Shown here: piece after piece, positions 27,365 through 37,801 of the stretch | How the letters are laid out: each line of letters opens with the position of its first letter | Numbering within the stretch: position 1 is the stretch's first letter | Source: Polaribacter sp. Z022 | GTDB taxonomy: Bacteria > Bacteroidota > Bacteroidia > Flavobacteriales > Flavobacteriaceae | DNA: 64,000 nt | Reading direction: 5' to 3' | Assembly (NCBI RefSeq): GCF_023555495.1 | Contig: NZ_JALCZO010000003.1 | Span: forward strand, 1 to 64,000 | The notes under the pieces: model-generated | The model's database searches: none | What the model was told of the DNA's origin: nothing | The model's input: only the letters and a program-made list of their open reading frames with translations | Position numbers and translations under genes: made by a program

Positions 27365-28408
27365 TTATAACTCTATTGATAATTCTACAATATAGTTTTG
27401 TTTTTCTGTTTTAATATTTAAGGTAAACTTATCTTTATATAAGAGTTCTAATCTTCTTAAAACGTTTTGATTTCCTATTCCATGGCTTTTTTTATTCTGA
27501 GAATATGAATTATAATTATTAACAACAGTAAATTTCAAAGTATTTTTTCCAACTACTTCAAAATCAATCATAACATTTAATTTATTATTATCAATTGTAC
27601 CATGCTTAAAACAATTTTCAATAAATGGTAAGAATAATAAAGGAGGAACACTATGTGCTTCTATTTCTCCTTGCATATTTACTTGTACATTTACATTATC
27701 TCCATATCTTAATTTTTCTAAATCTATATAATTTTGAATATAATTAATTTCATTTAACAATCTAATTTTTGGTTCTTTAGCATCATATAATATATACTCC
27801 ATTATTTCTGATAGCTTTAAAACTACTTCTGGTGCTTGATTAGACCTCTCTAAAGTTAAAGCATATAAGTTATTTAATGTATTAAAAAAAAAATGTGGCT
27901 GAATCTGTGCTTTTAAAAATTGCAGTTCTGTTTTTAATTGACTTGCTTGTAAAGCTTCTATTCTTTTTCTATCTACTATCCAATCTGTGGTTAACTTAAC
28001 AGTTGTAGCAAGACCAACATCATAAATTCCAATAAGTGATACAACTAAAATATGATTAAATGCATAAGAACTTTGAGGAGTTTGAGATTCTGGCCATACG
28101 TTTTCATTAATAAAAATAAATATCAGTTCAGTTCTTACAACATAAAAAACGGTTAACCCAATTAAAAAAAAGAAAACATAACTTATCAATTTTTTTTTAA
28201 AAAGTAATTTGGGCAATAAAAAATAAACATGAAAATAAGCTAATAGCATACCTAAGGTTACAGTAACCATATTAGATTTAAAAGAATACCAATAGTCTTG
28301 ATAATAGCTTCCCCATCTAATAACATTTAAAAAAAAATACCCAACCCAAAACATAACATGATACTTTAAAGGTATACTATAACTGATATTTTTAAAAGAA
28401 TTCTTCAA
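27365..28408 (-). CDS. LytS/YehU-type sensor histidine kinase
   Basis: A 347-residue inner-membrane kinase with about four transmembrane helices (17-140), a short coiled linker and the His_kinase motif QIQPHFFFNTLNNLYAL with H172. A HATPase domain (about 235-347) has PPLLFLPFIENCFKHG as its N-box and SHGIGNQNVLRRL as the G-box. It lacks a recognisable periplasmic sensor domain, so the signal is probably sensed in the membrane. The start is TTG 28408. It is divergent from susC. Confidence 0.93.
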   Translation of the reverse strand: MKNSFKNISYSIPLKYHVMFWVGYFFLNVIRWGSYYQDYWYSFKSNMVTVTLGMLLAYFHVYFLLPKLLFKKKLISYVFFFLIGLTVFYVVRTELIFIFINENVWPESQTPQSSYAFNHILVVSLIGIYDVGLATTVKLTTDWIVDRKRIEALQASQLKTELQFLKAQIQPHFFFNTLNNLYALTLERSNQAPEVVLKLSEIMEYILYDAKEPKIRLLNEINYIQNYIDLEKLRYGDNVNVQVNMQGEIEAHSVPPLLFLPFIENCFKHGTIDNNKLNVMIDFEVVGKNTLKFTVVNNYNSYSQNKKSHGIGNQNVLRRLELLYKDKFTLNIKTEKQNYIVELSIEL

Positions 28409-28613
28409 TGAAAAAAGGGTTAAAATTAGAACTAAAGAATGTAAATATAAGACATTAAAAAAATAAATAAAATTACATTTTTTATCAAAAAACGATTAAT
28501 CAGTTAATCAATGTCATTCATTGTTCATTTAATGTTGTTTGTATATTAAATTTCTTTTTAACATTAATATAAATCTATTTTTATCAAAAATTAATTTAAC
28601 TTAATTCATTTAC
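28409..28613. promoter_or_regulatory. Divergent control region of lytS and susC
   Basis: Contains direct repeats TTAATCA (28496-28502 and 28504-28510), spaced 8 bp start to start, followed by ATGTCA and two TTCATT motifs (28513-28530). LytTR regulators bind pairs of direct repeats, so this is a candidate site, but the repeats do not match a known LytTR consensus. No clear TAnnTTTG box was found for susC. Confidence 0.3.
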
Positions 28614-31600
28614 ATGAAAAAAATTTACACAATACTAATTGCTGTTTTTTCTTTTGTTTTGACATTAAATGTACAAGCACAAGAAAAAAGTATTTCTGGT
28701 ACTGTAACATCTAAATCAGATGGTACAACTTTACCAGGAGTAAGCGTTGTTGTACAAGGTACAACAAGAGGAACAGAAACAGATTTTGATGGTAAGTATA
28801 CTATTAAAGCTTCTGTTGGAGATATTTTAAGCTTTTCATTTTTAGGTATGAAGGCTAAAACAGTTACAATTTTAGGTAACACAACTACAATAAATGTTGT
28901 CCTAGAAGATGATGCTGATCAATTAGATGAAATTGTAGTTACTGCACTTGGTATAAAAAAATCAAGAAAATCATTAACTTATTCTGCACAAGACATTAAT
29001 GCAGATGAACTTAACAAAGTAAAACAAACCAACCCTGTTAATAGTTTATCTGGTAAGGTTTCTGGTGTAGCAATTACTAAAAGTGCTTCTGGAGCTGGTG
29101 GTTCTGTAAAAGTTGTTTTAAGAGGTAATTCATCTATTGGAAATAACCAACCTCTTTATGTTGTAGATGGTATTCCTTTATCAAACCCTAGTTCTGGACA
29201 ACCTGGAGATACTTTTGGAGACATTAATGGTGGTAACAAAGATGGTGGAGATGCATTATCTTTAATCAACCCAGATGATGTTGAATCTTTAACAGTTTTA
29301 AAAGGAGCTTCTGCATCTGCTTTATATGGTAGTGCTGGTTTAAATGGAGTTATATTAATAACTACTAAAAAAGGTAAAAGTGGAGCTTTTAAAGTTGATG
29401 TTTCTACAAATTTAACTGTAGAAAACGCTGCTTACACTATGGATTTTAACCCTGATGCACAAAACAATATAGATTCATTTTTAAGTACAGGTGTTACAAG
29501 TATTAATTCTTTCTCTGTATCTGGAGGAACAGAAAAAGCACAAACTTACTTTTCATATAGTAACACTTCTGCTTCTGGTATTTTACCAACTAACAAATTA
29601 AACCAACACACTTTTAATGTTAGAGAAACTGCAAAATTTTTAAAAGATAAAGTAACATTAAACGCTAGTGTTATGGCTTCTACTCAAAAAATAAAAAACA
29701 GACCAGTTTCTGGATTATACTTTAATCCTTTAGTAGGTGTTTACGGTTTTGAGTCTACAACTGAAGCTTTATCTGACTATTCAACTTTCGAAGAGTTTGA
29801 TGCAAATAGAAACATTATGTCTCAAAGATGGTTCAGAGGAACTTCTGACATTGAACAAAATCCATATTGGATTATAAATAGAAATGCTTCTGAAGACAAT
29901 AATCAAAAATTAGTAGCTTCTTTAAATTTAAACTTTGAAATTAACGATTGGTTATCAATACAAACAAGAGGTACTTATGACAAATCTTTATTAGATTTTA
30001 ATAAGAAAATTTACGCTACAACAGAAGCTACTTTAGCACCATTAAATGGTAGATATATTGTAACTAAAAATGATTACACACAATTATATGGTGATATTTT
30101 AGCAAATATAAACACTAAAGTTAACGATAAAGTTTCTGTAACAGGAGTAGTTGGTTTAAGTACTACTAGAACTACAACAGAAAACTTCTCTGGAGATTCT
30201 GGAACAAATGGTGGTTTACAATTTGCAAATGTTTTTGCTTTTCAAAACTTTAATGCTAATGCTTCTGTAGCTTTTACAGAAAATTCTTACGAAACTAGAG
30301 GTAGTTCTATATTTGCAAGTGCAACTGTGGGTATAAACGATAATATTTTTGTAGATCTTACTGCTAGAAACGATTGGACTTCTACATTACCTGAAGAAAA
30401 CAATTCTTTCTTTTACCCATCTGTAGGTGTAACAGGTATTTTAAGCGATCTTTTTGATTTAGGTGAAAAAGTATCTTATGCAAAAGCTAGAGTTTCTTAT
30501 GCTGAAGTTGGTAATGGTTTTGCTGCAGATCAAATTAGTCCAAATAGATCAATAAATTTTGGTGGTGGAGTTAACAACACTGACCCTTTAAGACCTTTTC
30601 CTGGTACAACTCCAAAACCAGAAAGACAAAGCTCTTATGAAATTGGTACAGAATGGAAATTCTTTGATAATAGATTTGGTTTTGACTTAGGATACTACCA
30701 TACAAGTACTGTTAACCAATACTTTAGAGTACCTGTATCTACAACTATTGTAGCTTCTGGTGAGGCTGGGTTAAATGCTGGTGATATTGTAAACAAAGGT
30801 ATAGAAGCTTCTGTATTTGCTACTCCATTTAAAGGAGAAGATTTTACATGGACAACTACTTTTAATTTCTCTTCAAATAAAAATGAAATATTATCTATTA
30901 CAGACGCTAATGTACAAGGTTTAATTCCTACAGATTTCTTTACAATATCTCCAAAAGGAGTAAATACTTTTGGTTCTTATTTAGTTGAAGGTGGTTCATT
31001 TGGTGATATTTATGCACAAGTAGTAAAAAGAGATGCAAATGGTGTTGCTATTGTAGATAATGGAGCAGTAATTGCTGATGATACAAACTTAGTTGATGGA
31101 TTAACAAAAGTTGGTAATGCTAACCCAGATTTTAATTTAGGTTGGAATAACTCTTTTGAATACAAAAACTTCACTTTAGATTTCTTAATTGATGGTAAAT
31201 TTGGAGGTGAAACTATAAGTATGACAGAAGCTATTGTAGAAGGTTTTAGTAACAACTCTGCAAGAGAAACTGCAAACGGATCTGTTGCTGTAGTAGATTT
31301 AAATGGAACCGCTTCAACATTAACTGCTCAAGAATATTATGGTAAAGTAGGTGGTAGAAATGGATTTACTGGAGAATATGTATATAGTGCTACTAATGTA
31401 AGATTAGCTGAATTTGCAGTTGGGTACAACTTTAACTTATCTGATAATTCTTTCTTTAAAAGAGTTAAAGCATCTTTAGTTGGAAGCAACTTATTTTTCT
31501 TTTACAAAGATGCTCCACATGATCCTAACCTTTCTTTGAGTACAGGAAATGCATTACAAGGTGTTGATGTATTAGGGTTACCATCTTCTAGAAGTGTAGG

Positions 31601-31625
31601 TTTAAATATTAATTTAACATTCTAA
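28614..31625 (+). CDS. SusC/RagA-type TonB-dependent outer-membrane transporter
   Basis: A 1003-residue outer-membrane glycan importer. Signal peptide MKKIYTILIAVFSFVLTLNVQA (1-22), a carboxypeptidase-regulatory-like domain (about 26-100; ISGTVTSKSDGTTLPGVSVV), then the TonB plug (about 115-240; LYVVDGIPLSNPSSG) with the SusC signature, and a 22-strand barrel ending in NINLTF. It pairs with the SusD 10 nt downstream. The substrate is inferred to be a GlcNAc-containing oligosaccharide such as chitin oligomers or N-glycan pieces. Confidence 0.96.
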   Translation: MKKIYTILIAVFSFVLTLNVQAQEKSISGTVTSKSDGTTLPGVSVVVQGTTRGTETDFDGKYTIKASVGDILSFSFLGMKAKTVTILGNTTTINVVLEDDADQLDEIVVTALGIKKSRKSLTYSAQDINADELNKVKQTNPVNSLSGKVSGVAITKSASGAGGSVKVVLRGNSSIGNNQPLYVVDGIPLSNPSSGQPGDTFGDINGGNKDGGDALSLINPDDVESLTVLKGASASALYGSAGLNGVILITTKKGKSGAFKVDVSTNLTVENAAYTMDFNPDAQNNIDSFLSTGVTSINSFSVSGGTEKAQTYFSYSNTSASGILPTNKLNQHTFNVRETAKFLKDKVTLNASVMASTQKIKNRPVSGLYFNPLVGVYGFESTTEALSDYSTFEEFDANRNIMSQRWFRGTSDIEQNPYWIINRNASEDNNQKLVASLNLNFEINDWLSIQTRGTYDKSLLDFNKKIYATTEATLAPLNGRYIVTKNDYTQLYGDILANINTKVNDKVSVTGVVGLSTTRTTTENFSGDSGTNGGLQFANVFAFQNFNANASVAFTENSYETRGSSIFASATVGINDNIFVDLTARNDWTSTLPEENNSFFYPSVGVTGILSDLFDLGEKVSYAKARVSYAEVGNGFAADQISPNRSINFGGGVNNTDPLRPFPGTTPKPERQSSYEIGTEWKFFDNRFGFDLGYYHTSTVNQYFRVPVSTTIVASGEAGLNAGDIVNKGIEASVFATPFKGEDFTWTTTFNFSSNKNEILSITDANVQGLIPTDFFTISPKGVNTFGSYLVEGGSFGDIYAQVVKRDANGVAIVDNGAVIADDTNLVDGLTKVGNANPDFNLGWNNSFEYKNFTLDFLIDGKFGGETISMTEAIVEGFSNNSARETANGSVAVVDLNGTASTLTAQEYYGKVGGRNGFTGEYVYSATNVRLAEFAVGYNFNLSDNSFFKRVKASLVGSNLFFFYKDAPHDPNLSLSTGNALQGVDVLGLPSSRSVGLNINLTF

Positions 31626-31635
31626 AAATAACAAA

Positions 31636-33222
31636 ATGAAAAATATAAATAAATTATTTTCTTGCGTAGTTATATTAGGACTTTTTGTTACTTCTTGTAG
31701 TGATTTAGAACAATATAATATAAACGATAAAAACATATCAGATGAGCAATTAGAGGTAGATTTTCAACATGTTGGATCTAAGTATAAGCCTATTTTTGAA
31801 AGCATTTACCAATACTCACCTGCTTGGTCTTATCAATTACAACAAAACTTAAATGCAGATGTGTATTCTGGTTATTTAACAAACCCAAGGCCTTTTGTTG
31901 CAGGTGCTAATAACACTACCTATAGTTTAGTTAGTGGATGGAATAATTTTATTTGGTCTGTACCTTATTCTAATGTAATGAATAATGTAAAATCGATTAG
32001 TGATTTAACTAAAGATGATTTCCCTACTTTATATGGAACCGCGTTAATATTAAAGGTAGCTGCAATGCACAGAGTTTCTGATGTATTTGGTCCAATTGTA
32101 TATTCTAACTTTGGAGACTTAACAAACCCTGGAGTATATGATTCTCAACAAGAAGCATATAACGCTTTTTTTACAGATTTAGATACTGCTGTTGCAAATT
32201 TATCTGCAAATTTAGATAGTCCTAGATTTACTGCATTCGATTTATCTTATGGAGGAGATTATAAACAATGGGTAAAACTTGCAAACTCATTAAGATTACG
32301 TTTAGCTATCAGAATTTCTAAAGTAGATCCTGCTAAAGCTAAAATTGAAGGTGAAAAAGCATTAAGTCAAGCTTCTGGTTTAATGGTTGGTAATGAAGAT
32401 GGATTTTTTGTTAACGGTACTTTAGACCATCCTTTATCTGTAATAGATAATTCTTGGGGAGATATAAGAATGAATGCTTCTATGGAATCTATTTTAACAG
32501 GTTATAGCGACTCAAGAGCAAATAGTTATTTTGATGCCCCTACAAGCGTAAGTGGTTCTGTTAAAGGAGTTCGTGGAGGATTACCATTGTTAAGTGGTTA
32601 TGCAGATGAACTAGAACAAAAAGCAGATTATATTGGTTTTTCAGCTATTAATGATGGTATTCATACTCCAAAAGTTCAACTAATGACAACAGCTGAAGTA
32701 GCTTTCTTAAAAGCAGAAGCAGCATTAAGAGGTTGGTCTGGAGCTGGTGATGCAAAAGCTAATTACGAAATGGGTATTATGTTATCTTTTCAACAACATG
32801 GAGCTAGTGGAGCTGCAGCATACATTGCAGATAACACTTCAAAACCTTCAGATTATGTAGATCCTGTTAATCCGTCAAATAATATTGCTGCAATGAGTAC
32901 TATTACTATTGCTTGGGATGCAGCTGCAACTAATGAAGAAAAGTTAGAAAAAATTATTACTCAAAAATGGATTGCAATGTTCCCTGAAGGACAAGAAGCA
33001 TGGAGTGAGTATAGAAGAACAGGTTACCCAAAAATTTTCCCTGTTGTAAGTAATCAAAGTGGTGGTACTGTTGATACAAATATCCAAATTAGAAGAATTC
33101 CTTTTGTTGATAGTGAAAAATCTACAAATGCAGAAGGTGTTGCAAATGCAACTTCTCTTTTAGGAGGTGCAGATAATGGTGGTACAAGGTTATGGTGGGA
33201 TACTGGTGCTCCTAACTTTTAA
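31636..33222 (+). CDS. SusD/RagB-like surface glycan-binding lipoprotein
   Basis: A 528-residue lipoprotein with signal VVILGLFVTSC (lipidated Cys at about 21). It belongs to the SusD-like group 2 type: alpha-helical TPR-like framework with SNVMNNVKSI, MHRVSDVFGPIVYSNFG and KWIAMFPEGQEAWSEYRRTGYP. It acts as the lid of the SusC transporter and presents the glycan. A terminator follows, so susC-susD form a transcription unit with partial termination before the enzyme genes. Confidence 0.95.
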   Translation: MKNINKLFSCVVILGLFVTSCSDLEQYNINDKNISDEQLEVDFQHVGSKYKPIFESIYQYSPAWSYQLQQNLNADVYSGYLTNPRPFVAGANNTTYSLVSGWNNFIWSVPYSNVMNNVKSISDLTKDDFPTLYGTALILKVAAMHRVSDVFGPIVYSNFGDLTNPGVYDSQQEAYNAFFTDLDTAVANLSANLDSPRFTAFDLSYGGDYKQWVKLANSLRLRLAIRISKVDPAKAKIEGEKALSQASGLMVGNEDGFFVNGTLDHPLSVIDNSWGDIRMNASMESILTGYSDSRANSYFDAPTSVSGSVKGVRGGLPLLSGYADELEQKADYIGFSAINDGIHTPKVQLMTTAEVAFLKAEAALRGWSGAGDAKANYEMGIMLSFQQHGASGAAAYIADNTSKPSDYVDPVNPSNNIAAMSTITIAWDAAATNEEKLEKIITQKWIAMFPEGQEAWSEYRRTGYPKIFPVVSNQSGGTVDTNIQIRRIPFVDSEKSTNAEGVANATSLLGGADNGGTRLWWDTGAPNF

Positions 33223-33246
33223 CAAAAAACAATTTAGTTAATTATT

Positions 33247-33286
33247 ACAGCCAGAGATATTGAAATATATTTCTGGCTGTTTTTTG
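33247..33286 (+). terminator. Terminator after susD
   Basis: ACAGCCAGA (33247-33255) pairs with TCTGGCTGT (33272-33280), followed by TTTTTT. It ends or attenuates the susCD transcript. Confidence 0.8.
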
Positions 33287-33381
33287 TATGCTATTTTATG
33301 TTTTTGGTCGAATAAATTCTTAAAAAAAATATAGCAGAACTACTTTTATAGAAACAAAAATAAACAGTTTAAAAAAACATT

Positions 33382-35304
33382 ATGCTTCAACAATTACAAA
33401 CAAAACACCAACCTGTAGGTCAATTTGAAGATACTAGATTTGAAAAAATTCACAATGTAACTTATAATTCTTCTTTAGAAGCATCTAACTTGGTTGCTAA
33501 AGAAATTGCAGATTTAATTAAAGAAAAACAAAAAGAAAACAAAAACTGTGTTTTAGGTTTGGCAACCGGTTCATCTCCTATAAAAGTTTATGAAGAACTT
33601 GTTAGAATGCATAGAGAAGAAGGTTTAAGTTTTGAAAACGTAATTACATTTAATTTAGATGAATACTTCCCTATGGATAGAAATAACATTCAAAGTTATT
33701 TTTATTTCATGCATGAACATTTGTTTAATCATGTTAATATTTTACCAGAAAATATTAACATACCTAATGGTACAGTTTCTATTGATGATTTATACCAATA
33801 TTGTATTGATTATGAGATGAAAATTAAAGCTGTTGGAGGACTAGATTTTCAACTTTTAGGAATTGGTAGAACTGGTCATATTGGTTTTAATGAACCTGGT
33901 TCTCACTTAAATTCTGGAACAAGAATTATAACCTTAAATCATATAACAAGAGTAGATGCAGCTCCTGCTTTTTTAGGTATTGAAAACGTGCCAAGAAAAG
34001 CAATAACTATGGGTATAGGTACTGTTAGAGATGCAAAAAGAATTGTTCTTTTAGCATGGGGAGCAAATAAGAGTAAAATAATAAAAGAAACAATTGAAGG
34101 AGAAATTAGCTCTTTAGTACCTGCAACTTACCTACAACAGCATAATAATACAACTTTTGTTATGGATGAAGATGCTTCATCAGAATTAACACGTATTAAA
34201 ACACCATGGTTAGTTAAATCTTGCTTTTGGAATGATGATTTAAAACTTAAAGCTGTTACATGGTTAAGTAACCTATTAAAAAAACCAATTTTAAAACTAA
34301 CAGACAAAGAGTACAATGATCATGGAATGTCTGGTTTATTAACAGAAGAAGGAACAGCTTATGATTTAAACATAAAAATGTTTAATAAACTGCAACATAC
34401 TATTACAGGTTGGCCTGGGGGAAAACCTTTTGCTGATGATTCTAACAGACCAGAAAGAGCAACTCCTAGTAGAAAAAGAGTAATTATTTTTAGTCCTCAT
34501 CCAGATGATGATGTTATTTCTATGGGAGGTACTTTTGATCGATTAGTACAACAAGGCCATGAAGTTCATGTGGTTTATCAAACCTCTGGAAACATTGCAG
34601 TTTCAGATGAAGAAGCATTAAAGTTTGCAGAAATTTCTAAGGAGATTAATTCAGATTCTCAAAAAATAAATGATATCATAAAGTTTATTAAAAATAAAAA
34701 GGGAAATGATGTTATAGATTCTTTAGATGTTAGAAAATTAAAAGGTTCTATTAGAAAAAGTGAATCATTAGCAGCAACTAGATATTTTGATTTACCAGAT
34801 GAAAATGTTCACTTTTTAAACCTACCCTTTTATGAAACTGGAACTATAAAAAAAGGAAATCTTTCTCAAGATGATGTAGATATAATGAAGAGTATTATTG
34901 ATGCTGTTAAACCACATCAAATATATGCAGCTGGAGATTTAGCAGATCCTCATGGAACACATAAAGTTTGTTTAGATGCACTTTTTGCTGCTTTAGAAGA
35001 AATGAAATCTGAAAAAGAATATATGAAAGATTGTTGGGTTTGGTTGTACAGAGGTGCTTGGCATGAGTGGGATTCTCACGAAATTGAAATGGCAGTACCT
35101 ATGAGTCCAGATCAAGTATTAAGAAAAAGGCATGCTATTTTTTATCATCAATCTCAAAAAGATGGTGTTATGTTTCAAGGAGATGATTCTAGAGAGTTTT
35201 GGGTAAGAGTTGAAGACAGAAACAGGTTAACTGCAAAAAAATACAATGATTTAGGTTTAACAGATTATGCAGCAATAGAAGCATTTAAAAGATACCATTT
35301 TTAA
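33382..35304 (+). CDS. nagB: Glucosamine-6-phosphate deaminase fused to a PIG-L deacetylase-like domain
   Basis: A 640-residue two-domain enzyme. Residues about 20-300 are NagB (FNLDEYFPM, GIGRTGHIGFNEPGS), converting glucosamine 6-phosphate to fructose 6-phosphate and ammonia. Residues about 365-640 are PIG-L/LmbE-like with the zinc motif SPHPDDD (H373, D375, D376) and a later AAGDLADPHGTHK segment. PIG-L enzymes deacetylate GlcNAc derivatives, so the fusion could do both GlcNAc-6-P deacetylation and deamination. No NagA is visible in the locus. This architecture is known in Bacteroidota; the second activity is my inference. Confidence 0.92.
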   Translation: MLQQLQTKHQPVGQFEDTRFEKIHNVTYNSSLEASNLVAKEIADLIKEKQKENKNCVLGLATGSSPIKVYEELVRMHREEGLSFENVITFNLDEYFPMDRNNIQSYFYFMHEHLFNHVNILPENINIPNGTVSIDDLYQYCIDYEMKIKAVGGLDFQLLGIGRTGHIGFNEPGSHLNSGTRIITLNHITRVDAAPAFLGIENVPRKAITMGIGTVRDAKRIVLLAWGANKSKIIKETIEGEISSLVPATYLQQHNNTTFVMDEDASSELTRIKTPWLVKSCFWNDDLKLKAVTWLSNLLKKPILKLTDKEYNDHGMSGLLTEEGTAYDLNIKMFNKLQHTITGWPGGKPFADDSNRPERATPSRKRVIIFSPHPDDDVISMGGTFDRLVQQGHEVHVVYQTSGNIAVSDEEALKFAEISKEINSDSQKINDIIKFIKNKKGNDVIDSLDVRKLKGSIRKSESLAATRYFDLPDENVHFLNLPFYETGTIKKGNLSQDDVDIMKSIIDAVKPHQIYAAGDLADPHGTHKVCLDALFAALEEMKSEKEYMKDCWVWLYRGAWHEWDSHEIEMAVPMSPDQVLRKRHAIFYHQSQKDGVMFQGDDSREFWVRVEDRNRLTAKKYNDLGLTDYAAIEAFKRYHF

Positions 35305-35306
35305 AA

Positions 35307-35744
35307 TTGAAAAAACTATTTTTACTTATAATTATTAGTGTAGGTTTTATTACATGTAATAAAAAAAAGAGCTTTAGCTCAAAAAATAAAATTGAAGGTA
35401 CCTGGAAAATGATATATGCAGAAATTGTTGAAAACGATTCTGTAAAACTAAAAGATTTGTCAAATACAACATTTATCAAAATTATTAATAACAATCATTT
35501 TTCATTTTTTAATCAAGAAATATCTGGAAATAAAAACTTTTATAGTGGGGCTGGTTCTTATACTTTAATTGGTCAAAATTATACAGAAACATTAAGTTTT
35601 ACAAAACTAGAAACAATAAGGAATCATCAATTTTCATTTAATATTGTATTTAATGGAGATACATTAATACAATCTGGAACTGAAAAAGTAAAAGCTGCTG
35701 GAATTAATAGATATATTGTAGAAAAATATTTAAAAATTAACTAA
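35307..35744 (+). CDS. Hypothetical lipocalin-like lipoprotein
   Basis: A 145-residue lipoprotein (MKKLFLLIIISVGFITC, lipidated near residue 17). The core IEGTWKMIYAE...FIKIINNNHFSFF...GSGSYTL-like pattern is typical of lipocalin-like DUF4488/DUF4923-type proteins of Bacteroidota; the exact family is uncertain. The start is TTG 35307, 2 nt after the nagB stop, and the stop overlaps the GH20 start (TAATG). It is embedded in the GlcNAc operon. Confidence 0.7.
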   Translation: MKKLFLLIIISVGFITCNKKKSFSSKNKIEGTWKMIYAEIVENDSVKLKDLSNTTFIKIINNNHFSFFNQEISGNKNFYSGAGSYTLIGQNYTETLSFTKLETIRNHQFSFNIVFNGDTLIQSGTEKVKAAGINRYIVEKYLKIN

Positions 35745-37792
35745 TGAAAAAAATTGTTCTAATTATTTTAATGAGTGTTATTCACCAATCTATAAGCTCT
35801 CAAATTAAACCTTCAGAAAAATATAATTTGATGCCTTGGCCTCAACATATTTTAGAAAACAAATCTGTTTTTAAAATAGATAAAAGTTTAACTATTGGAA
35901 TTTTTGGAGAAGATACTGAAAAGAGAGTTGAAAAAGCTTCAATTAAATTTTTAAGAAGATTAGCTAATAGAACAGGAGTATTTATTGACAAAGGTTTTCC
36001 TATTAAAGAAAAAAAAGCTTCAATTATAATAAATTTCGATACTGTTTCTGTATTAAATATTAATAATAATGAAAGTTATTCTTTAGATATTCAAAAAGAT
36101 AAAATCTTAATTAATGCAAAAACTGATGTTGGGGTTTTAAGAGGTTTAGAAACACTTTTACAATTAGTAAACTTTAACAAAAATGAATATTATTTTGAAG
36201 GAGTTTCTATAAAAGATTCACCTAGATTTGTTTGGAGAGGACTAATGATTGATGCTGCTCGTCATTTTCAACCAGTAGCTGTAATAAAACGTAATTTAGA
36301 TGCAATGGCTTCTGTAAAATTAAATGTTTTTCATTGGCACTTAACAGATGACCAAGGGTTTAGAGTAGAATCTAAAGTGTTTCCTAAGTTACAAGAAATT
36401 GCAGCTGATGGTTTATTTTACACACAAGAACAGATAAAAGATGTTGTAAAATACGCTTCTAACTTAGGTATTAGAGTTGTGCCAGAATTTGATGTTCCTG
36501 GTCATGCTTCAGCTATATTAGCAGCTTATCCAGCATTGGGTAGTAAAGATAATTACAAATATAATGTTGAACGTTATTCTGGAGTTTTTGACCCCACTTT
36601 AAACCCTAGTAAAGAAGTAACTTATTTATTCTTAGAAACATTATTTAGAGAAATAGCTCCACTATTCCCTGATGAATATTTTCATATAGGAGGAGATGAA
36701 AACGAAGGTAAACATTGGGACTCTAATAAAGAAATTCAAGATTTTAAGAAAAAAAACAATTTAAAATCCAATCATGATTTACAAACTTATTTTAATATTA
36801 AGCTAGAAAAAGTTTTAAATAAATTAGGAAAAAAATTAATGGGTTGGGATGAAATTTTAACGCCTTCAACTCCAAAAACATCGGTTATTCATTCATGGAG
36901 AGGGAAACATGAAGGATTAGAACAAAGCACATTAATTGAAGCTGCAAAAAAAGGATATCAAGCTGTACTTTCTGCAGGTTACTATATAGACAGAATGCTT
37001 TCTGTAGATCAACATTATTCTGTAGACCCTATAGGTAATGCTATTTTAACCAAAGAAGAACGTAAAAGAGTTTTAGGTGCTGAAGCAACAATGTGGAGTG
37101 AACTTGTTACACCATTAACAATAGATTCTAGAATTTGGCCTAGAACAGCAGCAATAGCAGAACGCTTTTGGTCTTCTAAAAAAGTTATTGATATTAAAAA
37201 TATGCGAAAAAGATTGAAAGTAATTAACTTTCAACTAGAAGAAATAGGCATTACACATCTTAGAAATAAAAATGTTATTTTAAGAAACATAAGTAATAAC
37301 ACAGAAAATGGTTCTTTAGAAACATTAACTAAAATTTGCGAACCTCTAAAAGTTTATTCTAGAAACAAAGGAGGTACAGAATATAAAACTTTTTCACCTT
37401 TTACACTTTTTGCTGATGCTTGTAGTGCTGATGCAGAAGATGCTCTAGTTTTTAACAATTTGGTAGTTTCATATGTAAAAAATAGAGATGCTAAAAGTTT
37501 AAACAAAATTATAATACACCTAAACATTTGGATTAAAAATCATAATGATTTTAAACAATTAGACCATAATCCTATTATTGAATCTTTAACAGCTTTATCT
37601 AAAAACACTTCAGAGGTATCTAAGTTATTACTTGATGCAATTCTTAATAAAAAAATATCAAATAAAAATATTTCTAAAGGAGAAAAACTGATAGAAAAAC
37701 TTAAAACTCCTACAGAAGATGTAGAGGTTGTTATTGTTGAATCGTTTAATAAACTATTGTATTTCTGTAAAAAGAATTACTTAAAAAGATAG
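35744..37792 (+). CDS. Beta-N-acetylhexosaminidase, glycoside hydrolase family 20
   Basis: A 682-residue periplasmic enzyme that removes terminal GlcNAc/GalNAc. Signal peptide 1-19, GH20b beta domain (about 25-155), then the catalytic TIM barrel (from about 160; FVWRGLMIDAARHF, HWHLTDDQGFRVE) with the catalytic Asp-Glu pair D318-E319 in HIGGDENEGKHW. A C-terminal helical extension (about 510-682) goes beyond the core. It lacks a lipoprotein cysteine, so it is likely soluble in the periplasm. Its stop is 9 nt before the next gene. Confidence 0.96.
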   Translation: MKKIVLIILMSVIHQSISSQIKPSEKYNLMPWPQHILENKSVFKIDKSLTIGIFGEDTEKRVEKASIKFLRRLANRTGVFIDKGFPIKEKKASIIINFDTVSVLNINNNESYSLDIQKDKILINAKTDVGVLRGLETLLQLVNFNKNEYYFEGVSIKDSPRFVWRGLMIDAARHFQPVAVIKRNLDAMASVKLNVFHWHLTDDQGFRVESKVFPKLQEIAADGLFYTQEQIKDVVKYASNLGIRVVPEFDVPGHASAILAAYPALGSKDNYKYNVERYSGVFDPTLNPSKEVTYLFLETLFREIAPLFPDEYFHIGGDENEGKHWDSNKEIQDFKKKNNLKSNHDLQTYFNIKLEKVLNKLGKKLMGWDEILTPSTPKTSVIHSWRGKHEGLEQSTLIEAAKKGYQAVLSAGYYIDRMLSVDQHYSVDPIGNAILTKEERKRVLGAEATMWSELVTPLTIDSRIWPRTAAIAERFWSSKKVIDIKNMRKRLKVINFQLEEIGITHLRNKNVILRNISNNTENGSLETLTKICEPLKVYSRNKGGTEYKTFSPFTLFADACSADAEDALVFNNLVVSYVKNRDAKSLNKIIIHLNIWIKNHNDFKQLDHNPIIESLTALSKNTSEVSKLLLDAILNKKISNKNISKGEKLIEKLKTPTEDVEVVIVESFNKLLYFCKKNYLKR

Positions 37793-37801
37793 CATAATTC
37801 T

